Below are positions 23,375 to 33,966 of a stretch of DNA of 64,000 nucleotides, in pieces (the first letter of the stretch is position 1; each line of letters begins with the position of its first letter). The DNA comes from Bryoerythrophyllum caledonicum (Eukaryota; Streptophyta; Bryopsida; Pottiales; Pottiaceae). The DNA lies in contig OZ020523.1 of NCBI GenBank assembly GCA_963971425.1, positions 17,852,867 to 17,916,866 on the forward strand. Reading direction: 5' to 3'. The notes under the pieces were generated by a model, which was not told the origin of the DNA, searched no databases, and saw only the letters and a program-made list of their open reading frames with translations. The translations under genes were made by a program, and so were the position numbers.

Positions 23375-24004
23375 TCAGAAGGCGTCCGCTTGATCCAGGG
23401 CGCCGCTCATCAGCGCCTGGAATTCGCCGAAGTCGACCATGAGGTCGCCGTCCTGGTCCACGCACTGGATCATGCGCCGGCAATCCTCCACGGACACGCC
23501 CTCGTCGCCCACCGCCACCAGCACGCGCTGCAGCTCCTCCGCCGAGATGCGCCCGTCGTTGTCCGCGTCGAACACGCCGAACGCCGACCGCAGCGTCGAC
23601 TCCTCCTCCGCATCCCACGACGCCCAAGTTTGTGTCGACTCCGACCCGCTCAGCTCCTCGGAACTCGAGTCGCTCTCGGACCCGCTTGACGTGCCGCCCC
23701 GGATCGGCCTGGTGTTCAGCTCGATGAACTCGTACAGGTCGATGAACCCGTCGCCGTCGGCGTCCGCGTCGCGCACCAGGCGCGCCAGGTCCGCGTCGCT
23801 CACGCGCTGCCCCAGTGACCGCATCACGTCGCCCAGCTCGTCCTCCGAGATACGCCCGTCGCCGTTGCGGTCGAACACGTCGAACGAGTCCGACAGCTCG
23901 CGCACCAGCGCCGCCGGCAGATCCAGCACAAACCGGGGCGACAAGCTCGGCACACGCTCGAACCGCGCCGACCCCGTCCAGCTCGACTCCATCAGCAAGT
24001 CCAT
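23375..24004 (-). CDS. Calmodulin-like protein with four EF-hands (CML), intronless
   Basis: 209 residues. EF-hand loops: EF1 45-56 (DRNGDGRISEDE), EF2 81-92 (DADGDGFIDLYE), EF3 146-157 (DADNDGRISAEE), EF4 183-194 (DQDGDLMVDFGE; the usual Gly6 is Leu, all acidic ligands kept). EF1/EF2 and EF3/EF4 are separated by an acidic serine-rich linker (104-125, SGSESDSSSEELSG), longer than in calmodulin. No transmembrane or signal segment. Role by family: calcium-dependent conformational switch binding target proteins, likely soluble. The frame is open 56 codons further upstream but that stretch lacks an ATG (it begins GTG) and contains the leader, so I start at ATG 24002-24004. The gene is much more GC-rich than its surroundings. 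It is the intact parent or sister of the truncated inverted pair at 7972-9149. Confidence 0.9.
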   Translation of the reverse strand: MDLLMESSWTGSARFERVPSLSPRFVLDLPAALVRELSDSFDVFDRNGDGRISEDELGDVMRSLGQRVSDADLARLVRDADADGDGFIDLYEFIELNTRPIRGGTSSGSESDSSSEELSGSESTQTWASWDAEEESTLRSAFGVFDADNDGRISAEELQRVLVAVGDEGVSVEDCRRMIQCVDQDGDLMVDFGEFQALMSGALDQADAF

Positions 24005-24099
24005 GATCTCACCCCTAAACCGATCGATCGATCTTCCCACGTCACAACCAACAACGCCCGAATCGATCCCCACTCCAACGTTGGTCGCGACCCAGGTAG

Positions 24100-24135
24100 C
24101 TAGTTTACCAAAGCACCCCCGCGACGGAAGCTCAT
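24100..24135 (-). CDS. Short uORF in the CML leader (MSFRRGGALVN)
   Basis: ATG at 24133-24135, stop at 24100-24102, out of frame with the main ORF and 95 nt upstream of its ATG. The same 11-codon peptide is encoded at the corresponding place in both arms of the inverted duplication. Because the copies are close relatives, this identity alone does not prove selection. Confidence 0.4.
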   Translation of the reverse strand: MSFRRGGALVN

Positions 24136-24305
24136 GTATCGTCCTAGGACACAAGCAATTTAGCCCGGGCACCTCGTCGCTTGAGAAGAGATGAGCCTGA
24201 GTTTGGAATGAACGTGCAGGGCTCCAGTCTTGGCCGCTTCACTCTGAGGCCCCTCGACGAAGTAGTGTGTGGCTGGTCTGGGAGCTCTTGGTGCCACTCT
24301 CCGTT

Positions 24306-24311
24306 CTTATA
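24306..24311 (-). promoter_or_regulatory. TATA box of the CML gene
   Basis: GAGAGTATAAGAACGG on the minus strand, about 300 nt upstream of the ATG. Also present in both arms of the inverted duplication (8033-8038 plus; about 9084-9089 minus). Spacing implies a leader of about 270 nt. Confidence 0.6.
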
Positions 24312-24813
24312 CTCTCGCTATGGTGCGCTCCAGGTGAATACTCCGTGACGCTGCAAACTGGACAAGTTGCAGCGTTTCACTGGAGTTCGGGTACGAAACA
24401 TGCGCGTATGGTACTGCTTGGAATATATTTGAGGGATCTGATTGGCTGGTTGTTGTAGTTTTGATCGTATTGTTGGGGTCGGAACTTCGGTGATAGTGCT
24501 GCAGACTTTTGAATAGTACTGCCCAGGTTAGGAGGTTACCGTACCAGCTTCGGGTGGGCCATCTGTTCCCCTTGCTTCTTTTTTTTTTTTCTTTTTTTTT
24601 GGATCTGTTCCCCTGCGACATGTCCAGCAACTTGGTCCGTGCCATTCCGATGTTCCCCTGCGACATGTCCAGCAACTTGGTCCGTGCCATTCCGAAGTCT
24701 CCGTGTTGTTGAATGTCTGCAGCAGGTTATTCCACTTCTTTCTTGATTCATTCTGGAAGTTGGAGGAACATCAGGAAGTTTCTATTGTCGAAGGTACAGA
24801 TTGATTTAGTATT
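24312..24813 (-). promoter_or_regulatory. CML upstream region with a 45-bp tandem duplication
   Basis: Homologous to 9090-9510. 24606-24650 and 24651-24695 are exact tandem copies of a 45-bp unit containing CCCCTGCGACATGTCC; the 9-kb copy has a single diverged version near 9338-9368. A T-rich tract precedes it (24570-24600). Confidence 0.6.
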
Positions 24814-25614
24814 TTTACCCCCAAAGGACCTACGCATCTTAGAGGAATATCTAGGGTGCTCTTATACTATGTCCTATACAATTTTGGCAAAAATGGAGAA
24901 TTTAATAATTTTTAATTTTTAATTTTGGTTGGTTGGTGGTGGAAGTTTACTTGATTTTGGTTTTTTTGTTATTTGATTCCTTCTACAAGGAATTTTTTAG
25001 GAATGTTGAACTTGAGAGGAGGTACATTGTGACACTAAAAATTTCTATTTTTGAGTTTAGAGTTATTTCAAAGACTAACTAATTAAACAAAATTGGTCCT
25101 ACTTGTAAAAATCTTGTTAGCTTCCTCTACCAACCAACAAAGATGTTTAAGAAAAAATCAAATTTAAATTATTGAATTCCTTGTTTTTAGTGATTTTAGT
25201 GAATGAAAGTAAATATTGATTACAATTGAAAGATTGTCCTTTAACCCTAGGATCCATTAGTACTGCCAATCATTTCACCAAATTCAATAATGTGATTCTC
25301 CTCATTTATGTACCCATACAATAAATTTGTTGCGGATATGGGACACTGTAACGTCAAAAAGTGGGGTATTGTAGTGTACTTATACCCTTTACTCCATTGA
25401 TTAAAAACTACAAATGTGAACTTTCGGAAAATGGAAACGTAGGATCTTCTTCTAAACTTACATGAGATGATGTGCTAAAGGTATTAATAATTTTGACCGT
25501 ACAAATTGAAAGACTGCAGCGTTTCTGTAGTTCACTGCACGATTGACTGCACGATTGACTGCGTGGTTGACTGCTGCGTAGTTCACTATGTAGATTATGA
25601 TTTTAGTAGTATAA
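24814..25614 (+). mobile_element. TTAA-family element inserted in the CML upstream region (copy e)
   Basis: Left end TTTACCCCCAAAGGACC (24814), right end TTTTAGTAGTATAA (to 25614), both decayed versions of TTAACCCCTAAAGGACC and TTTAGGGGTTAA. The core GACCGTACAAATTGAAAGAC lies near 25496. The paralogous site at 9511-9514 is an intact empty TTAA with the same flanks on both sides, so the insertion and its target are directly documented. CACGATTGACTGC is tandemly repeated near 25540. Confidence 0.75.
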
Positions 25615-26156
25615 TGATGAACCTAACTTGTATATGATCTTGATATTTAATATTCATTGTTATGTTTGACTATGATTATTTCATTGTTATGTTATTCCAA
25701 TTTGATCAATCATCATTTATAATCAAAGAAATTTGAAATTTTTGTAAATCTTATGTACATACAATTTTAATTTTATATAATTGTGTTATAAGAAATGTAT
25801 TGAATTGCACATATCGTGCATCAATTTGAGAACTGGTACAACCATTTACCTGATGAACGTCATTTTTGACATTGGTTAATTTCATAATGATTCTGGCTCA
25901 TTCTAATACCAACCCATCTATCATTTCAACATAAGTTTTCCACTTGGTTATTGGGAAAATGACATTTTCTACAACAACCAATAATCAATACATCAACATT
26001 TGATGTTGATTTTCCACTTGAATTCTATACATTTGCAGGTTGGAACCGCGGTATGAGGTAGCATTCCCAGTTTTTTTGCTTTTGTTACAAGTGGGTACTT
26101 TAATTCTGCTGAAAATGTTGTTACAATTGATGATGGAGTAGTTGTTGCTCATTTAT
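25615..26156. repeat. Continuation of the segmental duplication, then AT-rich DNA
   Basis: 25615-25985 matches 9515-9850 (TGTATATGATCTTGATATTT, TTTTTGTAAATCTTATGTAC, CGTGCATCAATTTGAGAACT). Beyond about 25990 the similarity is lost. No gene. Confidence 0.55.
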
Positions 26157-26830
26157 TTTGAACCCCTAAAGAACAGAAACTATGTTTCACCAAAACCACC
26201 TCACTAAAACTATCTCTTTAATGAGAGATGTTGCAAGATTTATTGAGACAACTTGTTATTATATTCAACTACAGGATCTTCAAGTCAATTACTACAAGAA
26301 TATGCTAAAATAATTTTGTAAACTATGACCGCACGGATTGTAAGGTACATGCATTGCAAGAGTGTAATATGGTTCTTTCTTTCCTTGCATGGACAGGGTC
26401 AACACAATTTGACTCAAGATAATGACATATTTTTCCACTACTCATTGCATTAATTTAATGGATCTACGTTCTACCTTGTATTAGGTCGTTGCACGCCAAC
26501 ATCCATAAGCATAAGAGGTGTTCAAGATAGGAGAAATGGACTTGCAATGACCAGGGGTATAGAAAGTAGACATTTACACAATAAAATACTTTTATTCTTT
26601 AAATATACCAATAAATATTGGATCAAAATTTTGAATAGTGGATAGGATTATTATGCCTTCTTCTATTGAGAGAAAAAAACACTTCGAAAGAAAAGTAAAA
26701 TGTTCAATTACTACACAGTTTGAAGTTTTATTAATGAGGGTTGCCAAGAACCTCTCTTCATTGCTACCCACCTAAAAATGTGTACTTTTCAACTCTATAG
26801 TAGCACTATGCAGATCTATAGGGTGAAACT
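26157..26830 (+). mobile_element. TTAA-family element, second subfamily (copy f)
   Basis: Left end TTGAACCCCTAAAGAAC at 26158, then CACCAAAACCACCTCACTAA, the core GACCGCACGGATTGTAAGG near 26327, and a long colinear match to 52708-53340 (for example GGTTGCCAAGAACC, TCTTCATTGCTACCCACC). The right end is not recognisable. Confidence 0.6.
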
Positions 26831-27582
26831 TTTGTTCTAATAAATACCCTAGTCTATCCACAAATATGAGTTTGTTTTAAAGGAGGGTCAAGTTTGTTTA
26901 GTGTTTATGCAATTTAGAGTCAATTGTAATATTAAAGTTTTTTTATGGACAAAGATTCAATTTATTCACTCTTTTAGGATTTATAGTATCACTCTTAAGA
27001 GAATTAATATTCATTATCTTACCTAGGAGCCATGCTCCTTTAATCTTATGTGCCAATGCTGAAGTGCTAACTCCCAGACCTAACTTGCCACTTAGGCTAA
27101 TGGATTTTTTTCATTTACTCATTGTTGGGTTCTTTAATTATGTTTATAATAGATCTTAGACTTACCTTAAGCAACAAAGCATTACTCCATGTACATTCAT
27201 TTAGTTCATTAGGTTAACACTTATACAACCACTTGAGTTAAATCTACTTTAAAGAACTTACTTCAATAAATTTTTGACCTTACTTTAATTATAATATGCA
27301 ATGCATGAAGACATGCCACCAATAATGCTCATCTGCATCAATATTTTGATAAGAATAAAATTTCACACTTTTGTTTTTATGCAAATTAATCATTATTATT
27401 CTAAAATTTTCAATTGTTCATCACATTTCACATACACATACACATTTCACTCACAAATGCATCAATTCAATTGCTTTTACAAAAATTCCACAAGACTCTA
27501 TTCTTTTATGATTTATCTTTGAATTCTTTACTGGGATACTCTTACAATATCTTGACTTAAGTTGATTATTTCCTTAATTCTG
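26831..27582. other. AT-rich intergenic DNA
   Basis: No gene or clear repeat. It may include the eroded right end of the preceding element. Confidence 0.3.
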
Positions 27583-28490
27583 TTAACCCCTAAATGAAAT
27601 AAGGCCCGAGGTAAGCTTTTGCGAATCTTGGGCACATTCCTATGGTTGCAATTTATGATTGCAATTCTTGAAATTTCATACCGAGATGCAAGAAGACAAG
27701 TGGGTACGTGGGAGTTTAATTTTTATTGAAATTTATCATTTCCTTTCATTTTGTCAAAAAGCATTTATTGTCTTTAGAGAAAAAATGTGTTTTATCCCAA
27801 GTCAAAGATTTTCACACATTGCCACACATTTGTCAAGCCAGGAACCAAAAAAAACTTCTTCTTTTCCACATAAAACTTAGAGATCTTCATATTTTTCACT
27901 CTTTATTTTTTATGTTACAAGATGTGGTGTAAGCCTCCTTATTGACCGTTTGGATTATCAATCTAAAACATAATTTGTTCCCAAAAAATCAAAACGTGAA
28001 TTGGAACTTTTGAACCTCCACTCCTTGCACAATTTTTTTGAATATGCTACTCACCTTTCCGACCTCTAAAAATTGGGGTACAAGGAGTTCGTATCATGAT
28101 CAACATAATGAAATAAAATTTAGATCTTGTGTAGTGCAAAACTTTGACACCAAGTGTTGTCAAAGTCTGCCGATCCACTTGTAGGGATGAAAATGACCAT
28201 TGTATCTACTTCAAACACTGTAATCTTCAATCTGTGCGGTCAAAGTTGATGAAATTTTGTGCGTATGTTATTTTTTAAGTGTTGAATGAGATCCTACGGT
28301 TTATACCAGAAATACAATTCTTTGGTTCCTTCTTTACTTATTGCATTAGAATCAACAATTTTGAAGTGTTTTTGGTGTGAATTTGTCAATGGCATGTGCA
28401 CCTTCATGGTGGTAACCAATCCGCAAGAGAACTATGTTGATCTTTGTTTGAGAATTGATGATTGACCATGTTTTTTTTTAGGGGTTGCTA
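27583..28490 (-). mobile_element. TTAA-family element (copy g)
   Basis: TTAACCCCTAAATGAAATAAG at 27583 begins it; the TGCACAATTTTTTTGAATAT block is near 28028 and the TCTGTGCGGTCAAAG core near 28232. GAAGTGTTTTTGGTGTGAAT near 28365 is the family's terminal region. TTTTAGGGGTTGC (to 28488) may be the end, with about 70 bp of extra DNA in between. Confidence 0.55.
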
Positions 28491-28566
28491 TTGCAAAATG
28501 GATTGACAATAAGGATGTAGCCATGGTCGTCATTTGCAGGCAACTCACGGTAGACGAAAAAGAGCC

Positions 28567-28990
28567 TCACGAGTCACATACCGCATTGAGTCGATGCTGC
28601 TGAGTCGAGTCATGAGCCAGACGGACATTGAGATCGCCATTGACACGACATTCGTGCATTAGGCGGCCCTCACCAACATCATGCTCACATGCATCCTGTC
28701 GGCCACGAATATCACCATCAGCTGTGAGTTGCTCGACCGCGGCAAGGGGAACCTCATTCAACGGCCACTTTGGCATGTTGGCGCACGCATTTGAGCCAAT
28801 GTTGAGCTGCCTGCACTTCAACAACTCTGAGTTGTGGTCGGTCAATATTCAACAGTCGGCGTCTACCTCGGATGTCAATCTAGTGTCGATGGCGATGCAT
28901 GAGATTGGGCATCTCATCGAGCTCGAGCACTCTAGCGTTCTTGGTGTTGTCATATACCCCAACATCTTCCTCTTGACTTCCAAGCACATG
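28567..28990 (+). pseudogene. Matrix metalloproteinase (matrixin) catalytic-domain relic
   Basis: Two frames together recover a plant-type matrixin. 28594-28735 reads VMSQTDIEIAIDTTFVH, then a TAG where the family has Trp, then AALTNI. After a frameshift near 28735 the frame gives FNGHFGMLAHAFEP, LHFNNSELWSV and the zinc site HEIGHLIELEHSSV. The normal motif is HEIGHLLGLGHS; both conserved glycines are Glu here, so the metal site is altered though the three histidines and catalytic Glu remain. No propeptide, signal peptide or C-terminal anchor is seen. The stop, frameshift and substitutions make it a decayed fragment. Matrixins are secreted or anchored zinc endopeptidases. Confidence 0.75.
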
Positions 28991-30614
28991 AGCTTGGATT
29001 TAGGATTTAGGGTTTTAGAGTTTCAGAAATGGCGCCTCACTTGGAAATTAAATTGTTCTACATGGAAAGTAGGAAGTGTAGGAAGCTTCAACGCTTCACC
29101 GCTTTGCATATGCAGAGAATTATGCTTGTTCGGTTCCAAACCCGTCTCCAACGGTCATCGATCGGGGATTCAGCATGAAACATCCCTGATGTGCTGAACA
29201 GACCAACACGTTAGATTCTGTTACAAATTGTTTGTTAACCTCATATATTTACCAAATATTTAACCTTATCCATGAACCATCGCTTATATTAAGTGCCCTC
29301 CACATTCCCATTCCGTTGATAAAGAGTTTCTAATCCATTCCCATGGCGTTCCTAGTGAGTTCCCAATGCGTTTCCATCGAGTTTCCAATATGTTCACAAC
29401 ATGTTCACAACAAGTTCACAACGCCTTCACATCATGTTCCCAGTGAGTTTCCATAGAGTTCTCAATGCATTCCTCTAAGTTCCCATCGTGTTCCACTGAG
29501 TCCTCATTGCGTTCCCAATGGCCGATACCACGTTGCATTAACACTAAGTAATGTTAGGAAGTAAAGTTTTGGGGACCTATGAACCGTTTGTATGCATGTG
29601 CGTCTTTGGGGCCTCGTTGGATGCGGGCCCCACTATACGGTTTGGTTTCAAAGAGGATTTCATCTAGGTGCATGTGGGCAGCCCTACCATTTTGATATGG
29701 CAAGCAAGCCTCTTCAAGGTGATCAGTACCAGAGTGAAGCTACTCGTCATTTTCCAATCTTCTCTTATAATGTCAAAACGCAGCGCTAAAGCTCCCCACA
29801 CTTCCTACTTCCCATGTGAAAAAGTTCCAATGGAGGTTCCGTTTTGCAGCATGAAAGTGGTCCTTAGATGGGCCTTAATGTAATGTTGGTTCTAATGGAG
29901 TTTTTTGGGGTAAGTACGAGTTGCATGAGGATGACATGAGGGGTGCACCTGCACTTTATGGGGCCAACCCCACATTAACACCCGGTTCCACTTAAGCCTT
30001 TAGTGCCAAAATAGAAGACCAAAATCATTTTGCATGTGTATGAGATATAAAATAGTATGTGGCATGGTATTCATTGTATTTTCTATGTTTGATGTATTTT
30101 GCAAAGTATCCCTAGCATTTCCATGAGTTCTATAACTCCTAATTATTGTAATCTGCTTTTTGCAAAGTATACATATTAGGTAGTGGTTGGTATTTCCGTG
30201 CAGTTCCAATTGTCGCACCCTACATTCCGGGGCTGGGTCCTTAAATCCGCTCGGCCCAATTTGAAAAAGCTTCTAGTAAGGCGCCAGAAGGTGATCTGAG
30301 TGGATTCAGATTTTGTGTTGGTTGAAATAGGGCTCTCTTGTGGGTGAAAAAATATTTCCTATTGGACTAAATGACGGTGCAAGGAGGGTGCAATTAAGGT
30401 TTTGTAAGTTCAAAAAATTGCCCACTTTGGGGGCTAATTTTGCAATAAAGAGGCTGTGATTGGCCCTTCCATGTGGGCGATTTAGGGTTTCCTTGTGCAC
30501 TTCCTTACAAAGCTGTGAGGGTATATATGCATATACAAATGGGTGTGTTTGTGAGCAAAAATCATGGTCTAGGTGGTAGAGCAAGAGAGACATTAGAGTG
30601 CTTAGTGAGGGGGC
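28991..30614. repeat. Intergenic DNA with a degenerate GTTCCCAATGC-type tandem repeat
   Basis: 29290-29520 consists of imperfect 11-12-bp units such as GAGTTCCCAATGC and GTTCACAAC, giving a T/C-rich minisatellite. The rest (29520-30600) has no gene. 30480-30600 may be the leader of the pogo-type transposase. Confidence 0.5.
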
Positions 30615-33530
30615 ATGAGTGTGGCAATGGACGTCATAGTGGAAGACAATGAGGGTTATTTGAGCAGGGAGGACATAGTGCAAGAAACTCAAGTTTTAGG
30701 AAGCTCTCAACAACACATTCTAGCACATGGTCATGAAGAGAGTTTAGAGGAAGGTTTAGGGTTTGAGGAACATATGGTACAGTTTGAGCATGGGTCAAGG
30801 AGGAGATATAGGAATTTAGCACCTACTTCATATGTCATTTCCACTCCAAATCAGCAAACAATAGATGGCAATTTCAGAGAGGAGGGAGGGAGAGCAAGGA
30901 GAGTGAGCTTGAGGTGTTCAGCCCCTTTGAGGCAACAAAACTCCTCACAAAGTAATTTCAGCAAGGGGGGTGAAGATGACAACCTCATGGGGGGCCCAAG
31001 AAGTGCTGGGAGAGTTGTTCCAATTAGCCAAGAAGTGCCTTGCAGCAGAGCTAGGAGGATTCCACTCAAAAAAATAGGAAATTGGACAAATGCACAACTT
31101 TAGGCAGCCCTAGATGCAATTACTGATGATGGCATGAAGGTGAGAGTTGCTTCTCGTACCTTTGGAATTCCAGCTAGTTCAATTCATGATCACCTGTATG
31201 GAAGAATGTTAGGGAGGGCAAGGGGGGCCAAACCAGTTTTGAAGCCAGATAAAGAAGAAAAATTATTGGAGTATATATTTAAAATGCAAGATTTAGGCCA
31301 CCGTTTAACCTCAGGGCATCTGAGATTAAAGGTGGCCCAAGCCACCCAAACAAGAGAGACCCCTTGGAGTGCTGCAGGGGTCCCAAGAAGGTCATGGTTA
31401 AGAAGTTTCAAACAAAGACACCCTGAACTAGCCTCTAGAAAGAGTCAGCCCCTAGAATTAGCAACAACTAGAGGCTTGTGTCCATCAACTGCTGCTAGCT
31501 TCTATAGCAACCTAAATGAGCTGTATAGTACCTGGAATTACCCACCATCACATATTTGGAATTGTGATGAGAGTGGGGTTCAAGCTGGAAGAAGTGGAGG
31601 GGCCACTGTACTAGCCAAAGTAGGAAGCAGATCTGTACATACAATTGAACCATATCAGAGGGAACACTTGTCAATTTTGTCATGCATCAATGCTGATGGT
31701 GGAAAGATTCCAAATTTCTATATTCTGAAGGGAATCTACTTTCTACAAGACTATGTGAAAAATTGTGAGGAGGACATTGTTATGGCCATCCAACCCAATG
31801 CATGGATGACCAAGTGGTTGTTTCATTCATGGATTTCGCATTTCATTGGGACTTTGAAGAAAACAACAGGAATTGATAAAAAAAACAGGCACTTACTTGT
31901 CTTGGATGGGTACAATTCACATGTCACTCTTGAAGTTGTCACTTCAGCAATGAATTCTGGTCTAGACATCACTACCCTACCGTCCTACACCTCCCATGCC
32001 TTGCAGCCCCTGGATGTGAGCTGTTTTAAACCCTTTAGATCTCCATTCAGGCAAATCAGGGACTCTTGGACTCTACTTAACAAAGGAAAAAAGGTAGAGA
32101 AAGCTACTCTATGTGAGTGGACATCTCAAGCCTTAGAGAAATCACTCCAAAGAACATCAAAGTTGGTTTCAAGAAGACAGGGATTTGGCCACTAAATGAC
32201 ACTGTTGCAACAAGCCGCATGGAACCTAGCAAAGGATTTGAAGGAGACCAAGAATTTCAGCACCTTGGTGAAGGAGAGTCAAGTGGAGATGAGTCCAATG
32301 ATGGCGACGGAGCTCGCAGTCAAGTACAGTAAGACGATGACCTTGGCAGGGATAGGGATGACCTCCCAAACATGCTGCTCGGAACTGAGATAGATTCGCA
32401 ATCACCTTGGCAGAGGGCGGGGCTCGGAGGCGCTGTGAGCAGAGTCGCACCTTCGGAAGAAGACTGTGGAACAATGCAGGCAAGGGCAGGGGACGACCTT
32501 GGCAGCAGGTGCAGACTCAGAGCTTCGGCAGAAGATAACTCAAGGATGCAAGCAGGTGGAGATCAGGGCTCCAAGGCGCTGTGACTACAGTTGGGACAGG
32601 GCAAGGAGGGTCTGAATCTGGATATAGACAGAGAGGTGCAGAGATTGAGGGCAGACACTTGGGCTCCTCTAGAACTCGACATTTCTATGTAGATGTTCCA
32701 AATCCGTAGGAAAGCAATTACGATTTGAACGACCAGCACATCAGCATAGATCCTGAATTCAAGGAGGAGTTAGAGAGGGGAGACGATGACAACGTTAGTG
32801 AGTTTTTGTCCTTGCCGGAGCTAATCCCAGCTAAGAAGAGGAGAAAACTACACCCTCTCCTAGACTACACGCAGAGCAGGATTCTAACATCTAGAAACGA
32901 TATCAAAGGTTTAGAAGACATCATGGCTAAAAAAGAGGCAATAGTAGCTGCTGCAGAAAAGAAGGAGGAGAAAGAGGCAAGCAAAGAGCAACGCAAGCTA
33001 CAGAGAGAACAACAGCAAAAAGATAAGCAAAATTGCGCAACTCAAAGATAATAGAAGAAGCATGAGAGGGAGATTCAGCAACTTACAAGGAGTCGCCATC
33101 GAGGGAGAACACAACATAATGTCCTAGCAGCAGGAGCTCATGGACTCCCGGGGAGCAGCCAGAGTCTCGGCAGAGCAGCAAGTGGAGACCACGCACTCCC
33201 AGGCAGTAGCCAGGCTGTCGGCTCCATAGGGGGAGGGGCGCTGAGCCTCAATGTCGGTACCGCACGTGCGGTGCAGCAACAGGGGCCGTTGGCTACCATG
33301 GTTCGCCGTTGCACCTCGGAGCGCCCGTTGAGCAAGCTATCCCGCGGCACTGGACTTCACTCTAGAGATCATTCTTGCCTCCCTCACAGCCAGCAATGGC
33401 GCCACCACCTATAAACATGACCTTCCCTTTCATGATGCAAGAAGTCCCGAGAGGTTTCTATAATACCCACGCAAGCCCATTCTATCTAGGTGCCTACAAC
33501 ACTATGACTTCTCAAGAACATAGCCCATGA
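30615..33530 (+). pseudogene. Pogo/Tigger-type (DDE_1) transposase, decayed
   Basis: ORF 30615-31103 ends in TAG (31101) directly before an in-frame continuation AALDAITDDG and a helix-turn-helix (VASRTFGIPASSIHDHLYG). From 31134 a 353-codon ORF holds the DDE_1 core: D in WNCDESG (31566), D in LVLDGYNSH (about 31905), D in LQPLDVSCFKPF (about 32013), the last two 36 residues apart. A one-base frameshift near 32145 moves the reading to NIKVGFKKTGIWPLN (32150-32200), the usual domain end. 32725-33051 encodes a coiled, basic C-terminal tail (KLHPLLDYTQSRILTS, then Lys/Glu-rich), as in related plant and animal pogo proteins, and open frames continue to about 33530. One stop and at least two shifts make it non-functional. 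Terminal inverted repeats were not located. Confidence 0.85.
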
Positions 33531-33616
33531 GGAGCACGACAAGAGAGATCGAGATGTACTTCGGACAAGGAGCAGAGAGGCAGAGGCGGAGCGGAGACGG
33601 GGAGGAGAGTGAGTGG

Positions 33617-33966
33617 GATTAGAGAGGGCGAGGGAGAGCAGAGACGAGGAGGAAGACAGCGGGCGAGATTAGAGAGAGTGAAGGAGAGCGAAGACGAGGA
33701 GGAGGACAACGAGCGAGATCAGAGAGGGCAAGGGAGAGTAGAGACGAGGAGGAAGACAGCGGGCAAGATTAGAGAGGGTGAAGGAGAGCGGAGATGAGGA
33801 GGAAGATAGCGGGCAAGATCAGAGAGGGCGAGGAGAGCAGAGACGAGGAGGAAGAGAGCGGGCGAAATCAGAGAGGGTGAAGGAAAGCGGAGACGAGGAG
33901 GAGGACAACGAGCGAGATCAGAGAGGGCGAGGGAGAGCAGAGATGAGGAGAATGGAGAGTGGGCGA
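33617..33966. repeat. 50-bp minisatellite, about seven units
   Basis: Consensus begins GATTAGAGAGGGCGAGGGAG and ends GACAGCGGGCGA. Units alternate between two variants (ACAGCGGGC / ACAACGAGC), implying a 100-bp higher-order step. Very purine-rich on the plus strand. Encoded Glu/Arg-rich ORFs are artefacts of the repeat. Confidence 0.85.

Noticed and set aside
23439..24194. Plus-strand 251-codon serine-rich ORF
   Set aside because: Exact antisense of the CML gene; the minus strand has four EF-hands, a TATA box and an ATG.
24818..25610. Extension of the CML promoter
   Set aside because: The paralogous copy at 9 kb lacks it; it is an inserted TTAA element.
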